Positions 36,410-44,598 of a stretch of 64,000 nt of DNA are shown in pieces (the stretch's first letter is position 1; each line of letters starts with the position of its first letter). This DNA is from Paraflavitalea soli (GTDB lineage: Bacteria; Bacteroidota; Bacteroidia; Chitinophagales; Chitinophagaceae), in assembly GCF_003555545.1 (NCBI RefSeq), contig NZ_CP032157.1:6948546-7012545 (forward strand), written 5' to 3'. Both the position numbers and the translations under genes were made by a program. Under the pieces are notes generated by a model, which saw nothing but the letters and a program-made list of their open reading frames with translations, ran no database searches and was not told where the DNA came from.

Positions 36410-38749
36410 ATGATCATCACCGATTGTTTCCGCCGGTTCAAGTGGCTATGGATAGCCTGCACCCTGTGTTTGGCTATCATGATAGCAACACTGGCCTGTA
36501 ACCCAAAGGCCTCCTCAGGCAAGGTTGCCGGAACCATCAGCTACAATTTTCACATTCGCCCCATTCTTTCCGATAAATGCTTTGTGTGTCACGGGCCCGA
36601 TGCCAATAAGCGTGCAGCCCACCTGCGCCTCGATAATCCCGAATCTGCTTACGCACCATTAACAGAAACCAAAGGCGCCTTTGCCATTGTGCCCGGCAAG
36701 CCCGATGAAAGTGAGCTCTACAAAAGGATTATCTCCACCGATCCCGCCTACCAGATGCCGGCAGCAGAATCACACCTCGGATTGCTGAATGAACACGAGA
36801 TCAGCCTCGTCAGGAAATGGATCCAGCAAGGTGCCAAATACGAAAGACACTGGGCTTTTATACCTCCTGTAAAGGCTGCTCTGCCCGAAGTAGACAACCA
36901 GCAATGGGTAAAGAATGAATTGGATAATTTTATCCTGGCAGCCATGCAGGAGAAAGGGCTTAAACCCAACGAAGAGGCCGATAAAGAACGACTGCTCAAA
37001 CGCGTGGCTTTCGACCTCACCGGACTTCCCCCCACCATGCAGATGATGGATGATTTTATCAACGATGCCAGTTCCAATGCCTATGAAAAGATGGTAGACC
37101 GCCTGCTGGCAAGCCCTGCCTACGGAGAGAAGATGGCCGTCCATTGGCTCGACGTAGCCCGCTATTCAGATTCTTATGGCTACCAGGACGATAATATCCG
37201 TACACAATGGGCCTGGCGCGATTGGGTCATCCATGCATTCAATAAAAACCTTGCTTACGATCAGTTCCTGACCTGGCAAATTGCAGGCGATCTGTTGCCC
37301 GACGCTACCAAAGAACAAATGCTGGCCACCGGCTTTTTCCGCAACCACAAGTTTACTGAAGAAGGGGGTGTTATACCTGAAGAGTACCGCGTGGAATACA
37401 ACCTCGATAAAACTAAGACCTACGGTAAAGGCATCATGGGCATTACCATCGAATGCGCCCAATGCCACGATCATAAATACGACCCTTTCAGCCAGAAAGA
37501 CTACTACCAGCTCTTCGCTTTTTTCAACAATACAAAAGAAGTAGGATATGAAGGCGATGTTACCCAGTCGAAGCCCGCAAAAAAGCCTGTCCTGCAAATA
37601 TCGCAGGACGAAAGACAACAACTGCTCAACTTCATCAATTATAAAGATACCGGCAGCCTCTTTGTGTCTGTAATGGGGGATAATGATACCCTCCGTAAAA
37701 CCTATGTATTGAAAAGAGGCTCCTATGATGCCCCATCAGTGGAAGTAAGCCCTGCGGCAGTGAATGCCGTCATGCCTTATGATACTACCCGGTATCAGCG
37801 CAACAGGTTGGGCCTCGCTGCCTGGACCGTCAACAAAAATAATCCCCTTACTGCACGCGTATTTGTAAACCAGCTATGGCAGGAGTTCTTTGGAAAAGGC
37901 ATTGTAAAGACCACTGGTGATTTCGGTATGCAGGGCGAGCTGCCTTCTCATCCGGCCCTGCTCGATTGGATGGCCATTGATTTCATGGAACACAAGTGGG
38001 ATATCAAAAGGCTCGTAAAACAAATGGTGATGAGCGCTACTTACAGGCAGTCCACCAAAGTTACTCCTGACAAGCTCGGCATCGATCCCGACAATATTTA
38101 CCTCTCCCACGGGCCCCGCAACAGGCTCCCGGCAGAATTTATCAGGGATATGGTGCTCGCCAGCAGTGGATTGCTCATCAATACCATCGGAGGTCCCAGC
38201 GTAAAACCTTACCAGCCCAAAGGTTTGTGGGAAGCAGCTACCTCCGGCAGGGGTGTATTGGCCACCTACCAGCAGGATCATGGCGAACAATTATACCGCC
38301 GTGGTATGTATACCTTTATCAAGCTCACCGTGCCGCCTCCTTCCATGCTGATATTTGATGCCAGCAACCGTGATCAATGCGAGGTCAAGCGATTAAAGAC
38401 CAATACCCCCTTGCAGGCCCTCATTATGATGAACGATCCCACTACCCTCGAAGCTTCCCGTGTACTGGCACAACAGCTTGAGGCGCAAAGCGGATCTGCA
38501 AAAGATAAAATAGCAACCGCCTTCCGCCGCATCATTTGTCGTAAGGCATCCGATAAGGAACTGCAGGTATTGCAATCTTATTACGAGGAGCAACTGAAAC
38601 TGTTCTCACAAAAACAACTCGATGCAGCAAAGACCTTAAAAGTGGGCGAATACCCGGGCAACGATAAACTTGATGCCAATACCTGTGCTGCATTAATGAA
38701 AACCGTCAATACAATTTATAACCTGGAAGAAGCCATCTCCAAATCATAG
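36410..38749 (+). CDS. Planctomycete-type cytochrome: PSCyt1 - DUF1549 - DUF1553 protein
   Basis: The ATG at 36410 gives 779 residues and a membrane-anchor or lipoprotein-like N-terminus (TLCLAIMIATLACN). The PSCyt1 domain has a c-type haem motif CFVCHG near residue 55. DUF1549 (PSCyt2) follows (MAVHWLDVARYSDSYGYQ), then CAQCHDHKYDPF, a second CxxCH site, and finally DUF1553 (VNQLWQEFFGKGIVKTTGDFG). This architecture is abundant in Planctomycetes and Verrucomicrobia and is present in some Bacteroidetes, usually beside DUF1501 genes, as here. The function is unknown; an electron-transfer or oxidase role in polysaccharide or other substrate use is presumed. It ends 41 bp before the DUF1501 start. 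Confidence 0.9.
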   Translation: MIITDCFRRFKWLWIACTLCLAIMIATLACNPKASSGKVAGTISYNFHIRPILSDKCFVCHGPDANKRAAHLRLDNPESAYAPLTETKGAFAIVPGKPDESELYKRIISTDPAYQMPAAESHLGLLNEHEISLVRKWIQQGAKYERHWAFIPPVKAALPEVDNQQWVKNELDNFILAAMQEKGLKPNEEADKERLLKRVAFDLTGLPPTMQMMDDFINDASSNAYEKMVDRLLASPAYGEKMAVHWLDVARYSDSYGYQDDNIRTQWAWRDWVIHAFNKNLAYDQFLTWQIAGDLLPDATKEQMLATGFFRNHKFTEEGGVIPEEYRVEYNLDKTKTYGKGIMGITIECAQCHDHKYDPFSQKDYYQLFAFFNNTKEVGYEGDVTQSKPAKKPVLQISQDERQQLLNFINYKDTGSLFVSVMGDNDTLRKTYVLKRGSYDAPSVEVSPAAVNAVMPYDTTRYQRNRLGLAAWTVNKNNPLTARVFVNQLWQEFFGKGIVKTTGDFGMQGELPSHPALLDWMAIDFMEHKWDIKRLVKQMVMSATYRQSTKVTPDKLGIDPDNIYLSHGPRNRLPAEFIRDMVLASSGLLINTIGGPSVKPYQPKGLWEAATSGRGVLATYQQDHGEQLYRRGMYTFIKLTVPPPSMLIFDASNRDQCEVKRLKTNTPLQALIMMNDPTTLEASRVLAQQLEAQSGSAKDKIATAFRRIICRKASDKELQVLQSYYEEQLKLFSQKQLDAAKTLKVGEYPGNDKLDANTCAALMKTVNTIYNLEEAISKS

Positions 38750-38790
38750 GAGAAAGCCCGGCAGCAATGCCCCGGTTTAAAACATTGGAT

Positions 38791-40236
38791 ATGAAAAAAG
38801 AAATACTGGAACATGGACTCAGCTACAACCGCCGCAAGTTCCTGTCCAGGCTCAGTCTTGGCATAGGTAGCGTGGCCCTGGGGTCATTATTGATACCAGA
38901 CCTTTTTGGTAAAGATCCTGAAGAGGCCATCATAGCAGGCCTCCCCCGTTTTGCACCCAAAGCAAAACGCATCATCTACCTGTTCCAGAATGGCGCTCCA
39001 TCTCAATTGGACCTGTTCGATTACAAGCCCCTCCTCCAAAAGATGCATGGCCAGGACCTCCCGGCAAGCATCCGTATGGGCCAGCGCCTGACAGGCATGA
39101 CCAGCGGCCAGGAGCATTTTCCACTGGCAGGTTCCATCTTCCGGTTTGACGAGTACGGACGGGCAAGAGCGCATATCAGTGAATTACTCCCTTATACAGC
39201 AGGGGTGGTAGACGATCTCTGTATCATCAAGACATTGTATACCGAGGCCATCAACCACGATCCCGCACTCACCTTTTTTCAAACAGGTGCACAGGTGGGC
39301 AACAGGCCCAGCATGGGCGCCTGGTTGAGTTATGGATTGGGCAGCGAGAATAAGAACCTGCCGGCATTCTGTGTGCTCCTGTCCAAAGGCAAGGGCAATG
39401 GTCAGGGTGTTTATGGAAAACTGTGGACCAATGGTTTCCTCGATTCCATGCACCAGGGTGTACAGTTCAGCAGTGGCGAGAATCCCGTGCTCTACCTCAA
39501 CAATCCCGAGAGCATGGACAAGGCCGACAGGCGAAAGATGCTGGATAAAGTAGCCGAGCTCAATGAAGCGTCTTACCAGGAGTTTGGTGATCCTGAAATA
39601 AAGGCCAAGATCCAGCAATATGAAATGGCCTTTCGCATGCAGACCGCTGTGCCCGAAATTACCGACATGAACAAAGAGCCCGAATCCATCATCAAGCTCT
39701 ACGGCCCTGATTGCCTGGTGCCCGGCTCCTATGCCGCCAATTGTCTGCTGGCCCGCAAGTTGAGTGAAAGTGGCGTTCGCTTTGTACAATTGTACCACCA
39801 GGGTTGGGATGCACACGATAACCTGCCCGGACAGATAAAAGGACAATGCAAGGATGTGGACCAGGCCAGTGCCGCCCTGATTACTGACCTCAAGCAGCGT
39901 GGTCTGCTCGATGAGACCCTGGTCATTTGGGGAGGCGAGTTTGGCCGTACCAACTACTGCCAGGGCAACCTGACCAAAGACAATTATGGCAGGGACCACC
40001 ACCCCCGTTGTTTCACCGTGTGGATGGCTGGTGGCGGCGTGAAGCCCGGCGTGTATGGCGAAACCGATGAATTTGGTTACAACATAGCCAGCAATCCCGT
40101 GCATGTGCACGACTTCCATGCCACCATTTTGAACCTGATGGGCCTCAACCATGAGCAACTTGTTTTCAAGCACCTTGGCCGCCGCTATCGCCTCACCGAT
40201 GTCGCCGGCAATGTGGTCAAAGACCTGATTGCGTAA
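38791..40236 (+). CDS. DUF1501 (sulfatase-like) secreted protein
   Basis: I use the ATG at 38791 (481 residues); one at 38767 preceded by AGGAGAAAG is also possible. A twin-arginine signal is visible: NRRKFLSRLSLGIGSVALG. The body is DUF1501, an alkaline-phosphatase/sulfatase superfamily relative, with FQNGAPSQLDLFDYKP near the start, QLYHQGWDAHDNL and VIWGGEFGRTNY as metal-site-like segments, and a final VHDFHATILNLMGL. Tat export fits cofactor loading before export. DUF1501 genes are nearly always paired with PSCyt/DUF1549/DUF1553 genes, so the two products probably act together in the periplasm. Substrate unknown. Confidence 0.9.
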   Translation: MKKEILEHGLSYNRRKFLSRLSLGIGSVALGSLLIPDLFGKDPEEAIIAGLPRFAPKAKRIIYLFQNGAPSQLDLFDYKPLLQKMHGQDLPASIRMGQRLTGMTSGQEHFPLAGSIFRFDEYGRARAHISELLPYTAGVVDDLCIIKTLYTEAINHDPALTFFQTGAQVGNRPSMGAWLSYGLGSENKNLPAFCVLLSKGKGNGQGVYGKLWTNGFLDSMHQGVQFSSGENPVLYLNNPESMDKADRRKMLDKVAELNEASYQEFGDPEIKAKIQQYEMAFRMQTAVPEITDMNKEPESIIKLYGPDCLVPGSYAANCLLARKLSESGVRFVQLYHQGWDAHDNLPGQIKGQCKDVDQASAALITDLKQRGLLDETLVIWGGEFGRTNYCQGNLTKDNYGRDHHPRCFTVWMAGGGVKPGVYGETDEFGYNIASNPVHVHDFHATILNLMGLNHEQLVFKHLGRRYRLTDVAGNVVKDLIA

Positions 40237-40238
40237 TT

Positions 40239-40287
40239 GCCTGAACAGGGTGGGTCGCCTTTCAAAGGCGGCTCACCCTGTTCAGGC
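40239..40287 (+). repeat. Palindromic repeat R6 with 14-bp perfect outer arms
   Basis: Outer arms GCCTGAACAGGGTG and CACCCTGTTCAGGC pair perfectly over 14 bp around the standard core. It starts 2 bp after the DUF1501 stop. A second hairpin, CGTCGTCCCG/CGGGATGACG at 40288-40316, abuts it; its TCCCGGCC-like form is another common bacterial repeat. Confidence 0.95.
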
Positions 40288-40342
40288 CGTCGTCCCGACC
40301 TATGGCCGGGATGACGTCTATTTCAAAGCCTCCGGCTTTATT

Positions 40343-40406
40343 GCCCCGTAGGGGCTACCGCTTTGTAGCAAACGATCGTGTTAAATGTATTTTGCCCCAT
40401 AGGGGC
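40343..40406. repeat. 51-bp-period double-hairpin repeat, 1.5 copies
   Basis: GCCCCGTAGGGGC starts at 40343 and GCCCCATAGGGGC at 40394, 51 bp apart, the same period as the array at 21694-21846. The second unit lacks its GCTTTGTAGC half. Both arrays follow a palindromic repeat and a CCTCCGGCTTT word. Confidence 0.8.
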
Positions 40407-40429
40407 AACCCTTAATTCGCCGCAGTAGC

Positions 40430-42571
40430 ATGAAATTAAAAAAAGGAATTGCCGTATCCCTCTTACCGCTCAACGTATTGCTCCTGTTCTTCCTATGCTT
40501 CAGTAGTAAGATCGTTGTCCCCGCATGGCTCCAGGTTCCCGGACGCACCCATCCATTGCTGCTCCATTTTCCCATCGTATTGATCTTACTCTATGCCGCA
40601 TGGATATGGTTGGCGCCCCGTGACATCAAAAGCGCTCCCTGGTATAAAACCATGGCCGAAGGCCTGCTCATAGCTGCTGCTTTCACAGCCGTGCTTACCG
40701 CCTTGACCGGATTCCTGTTGTCAAAAGAACAAGGATATGAAGAAGGTACAGTAGACACCCACAAATGGCTGGGCGCTACCCTTTCTTTCCTGCTGTATAT
40801 AATGTATAGCTTCCGCGAAAAGATACGATCCTCTTTGCTCCTGAATACCGCGGTGCTGGCAGTGACCGTGTTATTGGTGCTGGCCGCTCACCTCGGTGGT
40901 ACCATTACCCATGGACAAAACTTTGTGCTGGCCCCTGTTACCCCCGATAAGCAAAAACCAGTGCCCCTCCTCGAAGAAGCAGTGGTATATGCCGATATTA
41001 TTGAGCCCATCCTGCAGACCAAATGCATGAGCTGTCACAACAGCAGCAAGTCAAAAGGTGAACTGATCATGGAAACCAAAGAAAGCCTACTCAAAGGCGG
41101 GAAGAGTGGTGTATTGTGGGATACTGCAAAAGACGATCTGGGACTGCTGCTACAACGTGTCCATTTACCCGTAGAGGCAAAAAAACACATGCCTCCCATT
41201 GGCAAACCCCAACTCTCTGACTTCGAAGTAAGCCTCCTCAAAGCGTGGATCAGGGGTGGGGCTTTATTCGACAAAAAGGTGATGGAGCTGCCCGACGGTG
41301 ATACCCTGAGGACACTGGCGGCCACCATGCTCCGTACTGCCGAAGAAGAAACCTATGATTTTGAAGCGCCGGATGATAAGCAGGTAAAACAGTTGAGCAA
41401 TAACAACCGTGTCATCACGCCACTGGCTGCAGGTTCACCTGCATTGATAGTGAGTTTCTACAACCGTGCCTTCTATAATGCGAAGGAGCTAGAAGCATTA
41501 AGTCCCATCGAAGCGCAGATCGTATCGTTGAACCTCGACAATATGCCCGTGAAAGATGAAGACCTGGCCATCATTGCCCGGATGAAAAACCTGCGTAAGC
41601 TTAACCTCAACTTTACAACCATTACGGGTAATTCATTGGCCGAACTAAAGAAACTCCAACAGCTTAAAAGCCTATCACTGACAGGTACAGCAGTGAAGGC
41701 CGAACAGGTAAAAACACTTCAGGCCCTGCCACAGTTAAAGGCTGTTTACGTTTGGAATACCGGCATCAATGACCAGCAGGCTGCGCTGCTGCAGCAGGCT
41801 CATCCTGCCGTTCATTACCATACAGGGTTTAAGGATACCGCTACTTTAAAGATCATTCCGCCTGTGATTGAAAATGAAGACCAGGTGATCACAGGCCCCG
41901 TGCCGTTAAAAATGAAACATTATATAAAGGGTGCAGAGATCAGGTATACCCTTGATGGTAAGGATCCCGACAGCGCCACTTCCCCCATCTATGGTAAGGA
42001 AGTATTGTTGCAGGAAACCAGCCTCGTAAAAGCCAGGGCGTTCAAGCCAGGGTGGATAGGCAGTGAAGTGGTACAGCAGCGTTTTTTCAAATCAACCTTT
42101 AAGGCTGATAGCGCCGTCATTTCACCCGATCCTGATCCCAAGTACAGGGGTAAGGGGGGCAATACCATTATCGACCTGGTAAAGAGCGACCTCAACCATG
42201 GCAATGGAAAATGGATTGGCTACCATGGTCAGCAGATAACAGCTACTTTATTGTTTGATCAACCTAAGCTTATCGGCAGTCTCTCTATCAGTATGATCAG
42301 GTCTGTGAATGAACACATCTTCACACCGGCATCCATTCAGGTATGGGGTGGTAAGGATAAAGACCATTTGTCGTTGTTGCAAACCCTGCGCCCGCCGCTA
42401 CCGGATAAAGAAGACCGTAAAAAGGAAAATGTCTTATTGGATAGCCGCTTCACGCCTAAAGAAATGGGCTGCATTAAACTCGTGTTTACACCTATTGCCA
42501 ATATTTCCGGGTGGATCAAAGATAAGGGCGCCCAAAGCTGGCTCTTCATCGATGAGGTCTTTATCAATTGA
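40430..42571 (+). CDS. Membrane protein: DUF2231 - PSCyt1 - LRR-like - chitobiase C-terminal-like domains
   Basis: This 713-residue protein starts with about four transmembrane helices resembling DUF2231 (HPLLLHFPIVLILLYAAWIW). A PSCyt1 cytochrome domain follows with haem motif CMSCH at residues 199-203. Residues ~360-460 show leucine-rich-repeat periodicity (LRKLNLNFTTITGNSLAELK). Then comes a CHB_HEX_C-like domain (RYTLDGKDPDSATSPIYG) and a C-terminal discoidin-like sandwich. The mixture suggests a membrane-tethered cytochrome with carbohydrate-binding ectodomains. It lies downstream of the DUF1549/DUF1553 and DUF1501 genes and is probably the third partner of that module. Confidence 0.85.
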   Translation: MKLKKGIAVSLLPLNVLLLFFLCFSSKIVVPAWLQVPGRTHPLLLHFPIVLILLYAAWIWLAPRDIKSAPWYKTMAEGLLIAAAFTAVLTALTGFLLSKEQGYEEGTVDTHKWLGATLSFLLYIMYSFREKIRSSLLLNTAVLAVTVLLVLAAHLGGTITHGQNFVLAPVTPDKQKPVPLLEEAVVYADIIEPILQTKCMSCHNSSKSKGELIMETKESLLKGGKSGVLWDTAKDDLGLLLQRVHLPVEAKKHMPPIGKPQLSDFEVSLLKAWIRGGALFDKKVMELPDGDTLRTLAATMLRTAEEETYDFEAPDDKQVKQLSNNNRVITPLAAGSPALIVSFYNRAFYNAKELEALSPIEAQIVSLNLDNMPVKDEDLAIIARMKNLRKLNLNFTTITGNSLAELKKLQQLKSLSLTGTAVKAEQVKTLQALPQLKAVYVWNTGINDQQAALLQQAHPAVHYHTGFKDTATLKIIPPVIENEDQVITGPVPLKMKHYIKGAEIRYTLDGKDPDSATSPIYGKEVLLQETSLVKARAFKPGWIGSEVVQQRFFKSTFKADSAVISPDPDPKYRGKGGNTIIDLVKSDLNHGNGKWIGYHGQQITATLLFDQPKLIGSLSISMIRSVNEHIFTPASIQVWGGKDKDHLSLLQTLRPPLPDKEDRKKENVLLDSRFTPKEMGCIKLVFTPIANISGWIKDKGAQSWLFIDEVFIN

Positions 42572-42700
42572 AAAAAGTATATCAGATCAACTGAAACAAC
42601 CAACCACATCAATTGAAAAAGCAGGCCACTTGCCAGCCTGCTCTTCATGCTATATTCTGTTAAACTGACGCAAGTCCACAGTTATCGCCACTTCCCTCTT

Positions 42701-42814
42701 TGTCATTGTCCCTCCCTTCCTTGTCATCGTCACTCCCTTTCTTGTCATCGTTACTCCCTTTCTTGTCATCTCGAACGCAGCGCAGCGAAGTGAGAGATCC
42801 GCTATCGAAGCAAA
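42701..42814. repeat. 21-bp tandem array running into a dispersed TGTCATCTCGAACG repeat
   Basis: TGTCAT starts at 42701, 42722, 42743 and 42764, an exact 21-bp period, with CCCTTTC words between. The fourth copy continues as the dispersed repeat also seen at 5534-5586. It fills most of the 42572-42876 gap. A GCAGGC/GCCTGC hairpin at 42621-42641 lies just after the upstream stop codon. Confidence 0.8.
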
Positions 42815-42846
42815 CGCCTAATCGAAGCAAAAGATTCAAAGCAAAC

Positions 42847-42881
42847 GGCTCGTAGCTCGCAGCTCATAGCTCGAAGCTATT
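42847..42881. repeat. 7-bp-period short tandem repeat (AGCTCGC type)
   Basis: Heptamers GGCTCGT, AGCTCGC, AGCTCAT, AGCTCGA and AGCTATT. The last one supplies the stop codon of the minus-strand gene that ends at 42877. Confidence 0.8.
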
Positions 42882-43350
42882 TCCCCGCCGTCTTCCCATT
42901 TCCCCCTACCACAATTGCTGCCAACACCTGGCCATTGGGAAGTTCTTTGGAAGAATAGAACAGTTGCAGTTTGCCTTGCTTGTTCTTTTGCAGGTCCAGG
43001 ATATCACCCACTTTACAATTCATGGTTGATTTGGCCGTCTTGCCATCGCCAAAATGCCATTCCTTCAACGTCTTGCCTTGCTCATCTTTGATCGCAATAC
43101 TCCTGTCTTTGCCCGGCTGGCCGCAATGACTGTAATAAATACTTAGCTGGTCATTGTAATTGGCCTTGCCCAGCTCAAAACTTTTTGTGCCTTCTTTCAT
43201 GGCTACATGTTGTTCAAACACCAGTTTGTTGTTCAGAAAAATACTGAAGCTATCGCCTCCACGGTAAGAAGAAAAGGAAAATAAAGTGGCACATACCGCC
43301 AGCAACGCCAATGTTTTGGCTGCTATACCGTGGCTGTTGTTGAGTTTCAT
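42877..43350 (-). CDS. Small secreted protein, unknown function
   Basis: I do not recognise a family. The 157-residue product has a signal peptide (hydrophobic ALLAVCATLFSFSS after a basic start). The mature part has many short beta-strand-like stretches, such as SFSIFLNNKLVFEQHVAM and YNDQLSIYYSHCGQ, with two cysteines (HCGQ and MNCK) that could pair. It ends in a Gly/Lys tail (GGNGKTAGK). It resembles secreted beta-sandwich proteins of unknown role in Bacteroidetes. The stop codon lies in a heptamer repeat, which may have altered the original C-terminus. Confidence 0.75.
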   Translation of the reverse strand: MKLNNSHGIAAKTLALLAVCATLFSFSSYRGGDSFSIFLNNKLVFEQHVAMKEGTKSFELGKANYNDQLSIYYSHCGQPGKDRSIAIKDEQGKTLKEWHFGDGKTAKSTMNCKVGDILDLQKNKQGKLQLFYSSKELPNGQVLAAIVVGGNGKTAGK

Positions 43351-43535
43351 AAAAGCTATTTTTGAAGTGAATAATTATAGTACACCACAAAAAAACAGCT
43401 TAACCAGGCCCCATAATAATTACTTTGACGAACCAGTTAATAACCTTGACGATGCGCAGAAAACGGCCTCACTCGCGTATCAGGCACAGCCCCTTGAAGG
43501 AGATCTGCAACATCCCTGTAATCCACCAATCCGCG

Positions 43536-43564
43536 AAAAAAAGCCCTGCTCCAATGAGCAGGGC
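43536..43564 (-). terminator. Strong intrinsic terminator (minus strand)
   Basis: A 9-bp perfect stem GCCCTGCTC/GAGCAGGGC with loop CAAT is followed on the minus strand by seven T residues. It lies 35 bp beyond the stop codon of the small minus-strand ORF at 43599-43760. Confidence 0.8.
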
Positions 43565-43598
43565 CTTATCATATCTCTGGTGAGATCAACAGTTTAAT

Positions 43599-43760
43599 TT
43601 ACCCTCCGGATACCCGGAAACCTCCGTGCAGACAGAATTGCCCGCAACGATGCCGCCGGTTACCGGCCAGGCGATGATCGTTTATAACCAGCAACCAAAT
43701 CCTGGCTTCTGCCTCCTCGTTTTTATCCCGTTCTTCCTCTCGTAAATGTTCCGCAGCCAT
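43599..43760 (-). CDS. Possible small protein, 53 aa
   Basis: This small ORF starts at the ATG at 43760. The product is charged at the N-terminus (MAAEHLREEERDKNEEAEAR), with a short hydrophobic stretch IWLLVI and a basic, Cys- and Gly-containing C-terminus (RRHRCGQFCLHGGFRVSGG). No family is recognised. Its main support is the strong minus-strand terminator 35 bp after the stop; no other gene on that strand within 1 kb needs one. A good promoter box is not visible; ATCCTTTG lies ~40 bp upstream. A non-coding RNA ending at the same terminator is an equal alternative. Confidence 0.35.
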   Translation of the reverse strand: MAAEHLREEERDKNEEAEARIWLLVINDHRLAGNRRHRCGQFCLHGGFRVSGG

Positions 43761-43904
43761 TCAGCATAGATTCAGATCCGGGAAACAAAGGATCAATACC
43801 AGTGGCAATAGCCCTCAGTTGACAGCTAAAAACCAATCAGTCAACCGCCAATCGCTATACCTTAACAGCGAAAGTCTAATCCCCAAACACAAATACCAAC
43901 CATT

Positions 43905-43939
43905 AACAGCTAATTGCTAAAAGCTAACCGCTAACAGCC
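43905..43939. repeat. 7-bp-period short tandem repeat (AAAAGCT type)
   Basis: Heptamers AACAGCT, AATTGCT, AAAAGCT, AACCGCT and AACAGCC in the long 43351-44598 gap. This is the same word family as at 26400-26434. Confidence 0.75.
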
Positions 43940-44057
43940 TTTCATCCGCAAGTGTTGCACAACACTTAGTAGTTTCCATCAACCATGCTTAGGGGCCCCG
44001 TCCACATGGTCGATTGCTTTGGTAACTGTTCCATACAAACGTACGACATTCACATAC

Positions 44058-44107
44058 CCGTTTCCAAATTGTCAATGTCTGCTTGTGGTTGATATGACTG
44101 GAAACGG
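44058..44107. promoter_or_regulatory. Inverted repeat CCGTTTCCA/TGGAAACGG
   Basis: Nine-bp perfect arms at 44058-44066 and 44099-44107 are separated by 32 bp and followed by TTGTTTTT. It could be a long-loop terminator for the plus strand or a two-site operator. The surrounding gap has no supported gene. Confidence 0.4.
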
Positions 44108-44208
44108 TTGTTTTTCCACACATTTTTAATCTGAATTTTAAAAATAGGCGGAATACCAGAAATCCCTTTGCACTATAATATACAAAGTATTCGATATATC
44201 TACAAAAG

Positions 44209-44263
44209 TTATAGAGCTATTATAGAGCTGTTATAGAGCACTTATAGAGCTCTTATAGAGGCC
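44209..44263. repeat. Five tandem 11-bp iteron-like repeats (TTATAGAGCNN)
   Basis: TTATAGAGC followed by two variable bases occurs five times in a row: TA, TG, AC, TC, and a last copy with GCC. The period of 11 bp is close to one helical turn, so all copies face the same side of DNA. It lies about 340 bp upstream of the S9 peptidase gene within the largest gene-free gap. Confidence 0.85.
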
Positions 44264-44598
44264 ATGGTAGTAGTATTCTTCTGGGATATCTCTGGGACTA
44301 CTATAGGGAGCTTTACAGGTAAGCCATAGAACACCCACAAACCAAAACAGTGATAGATGTAGATAGGTTGCACCATGGGCAACCGCTTCACACAGTTCTT
44401 TTGTCAGGTGGTCTTCCTGAATACACGGGTTGTCAGGCAGGGTTTCGCCGAAGGCGCCTTCCGCAAATCCCGCCTCATAGACAATGGCAGACAATGATTT
44501 CTGCGCATTTTATATGATCCAGGCGGATATGCCGAACTTTTTTATCTTACCTACTCTTCCTTTGGCGTATTTTAGCCCCCATTAAACCCACGCTCATT

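Noticed and set aside
43286-43597. 103-codon plus-strand ORF upstream of the small secreted gene
   Set aside because: It is antisense to the signal peptide of the 42877-43350 gene and passes through the minus-strand terminator.
44231-44494. 87-codon minus-strand ORF in the 43351-44598 gap
   Set aside because: It begins at TTG without a nearby ATG, ends inside the 11-bp iteron array and has no recognisable protein character; I give it no gene call.
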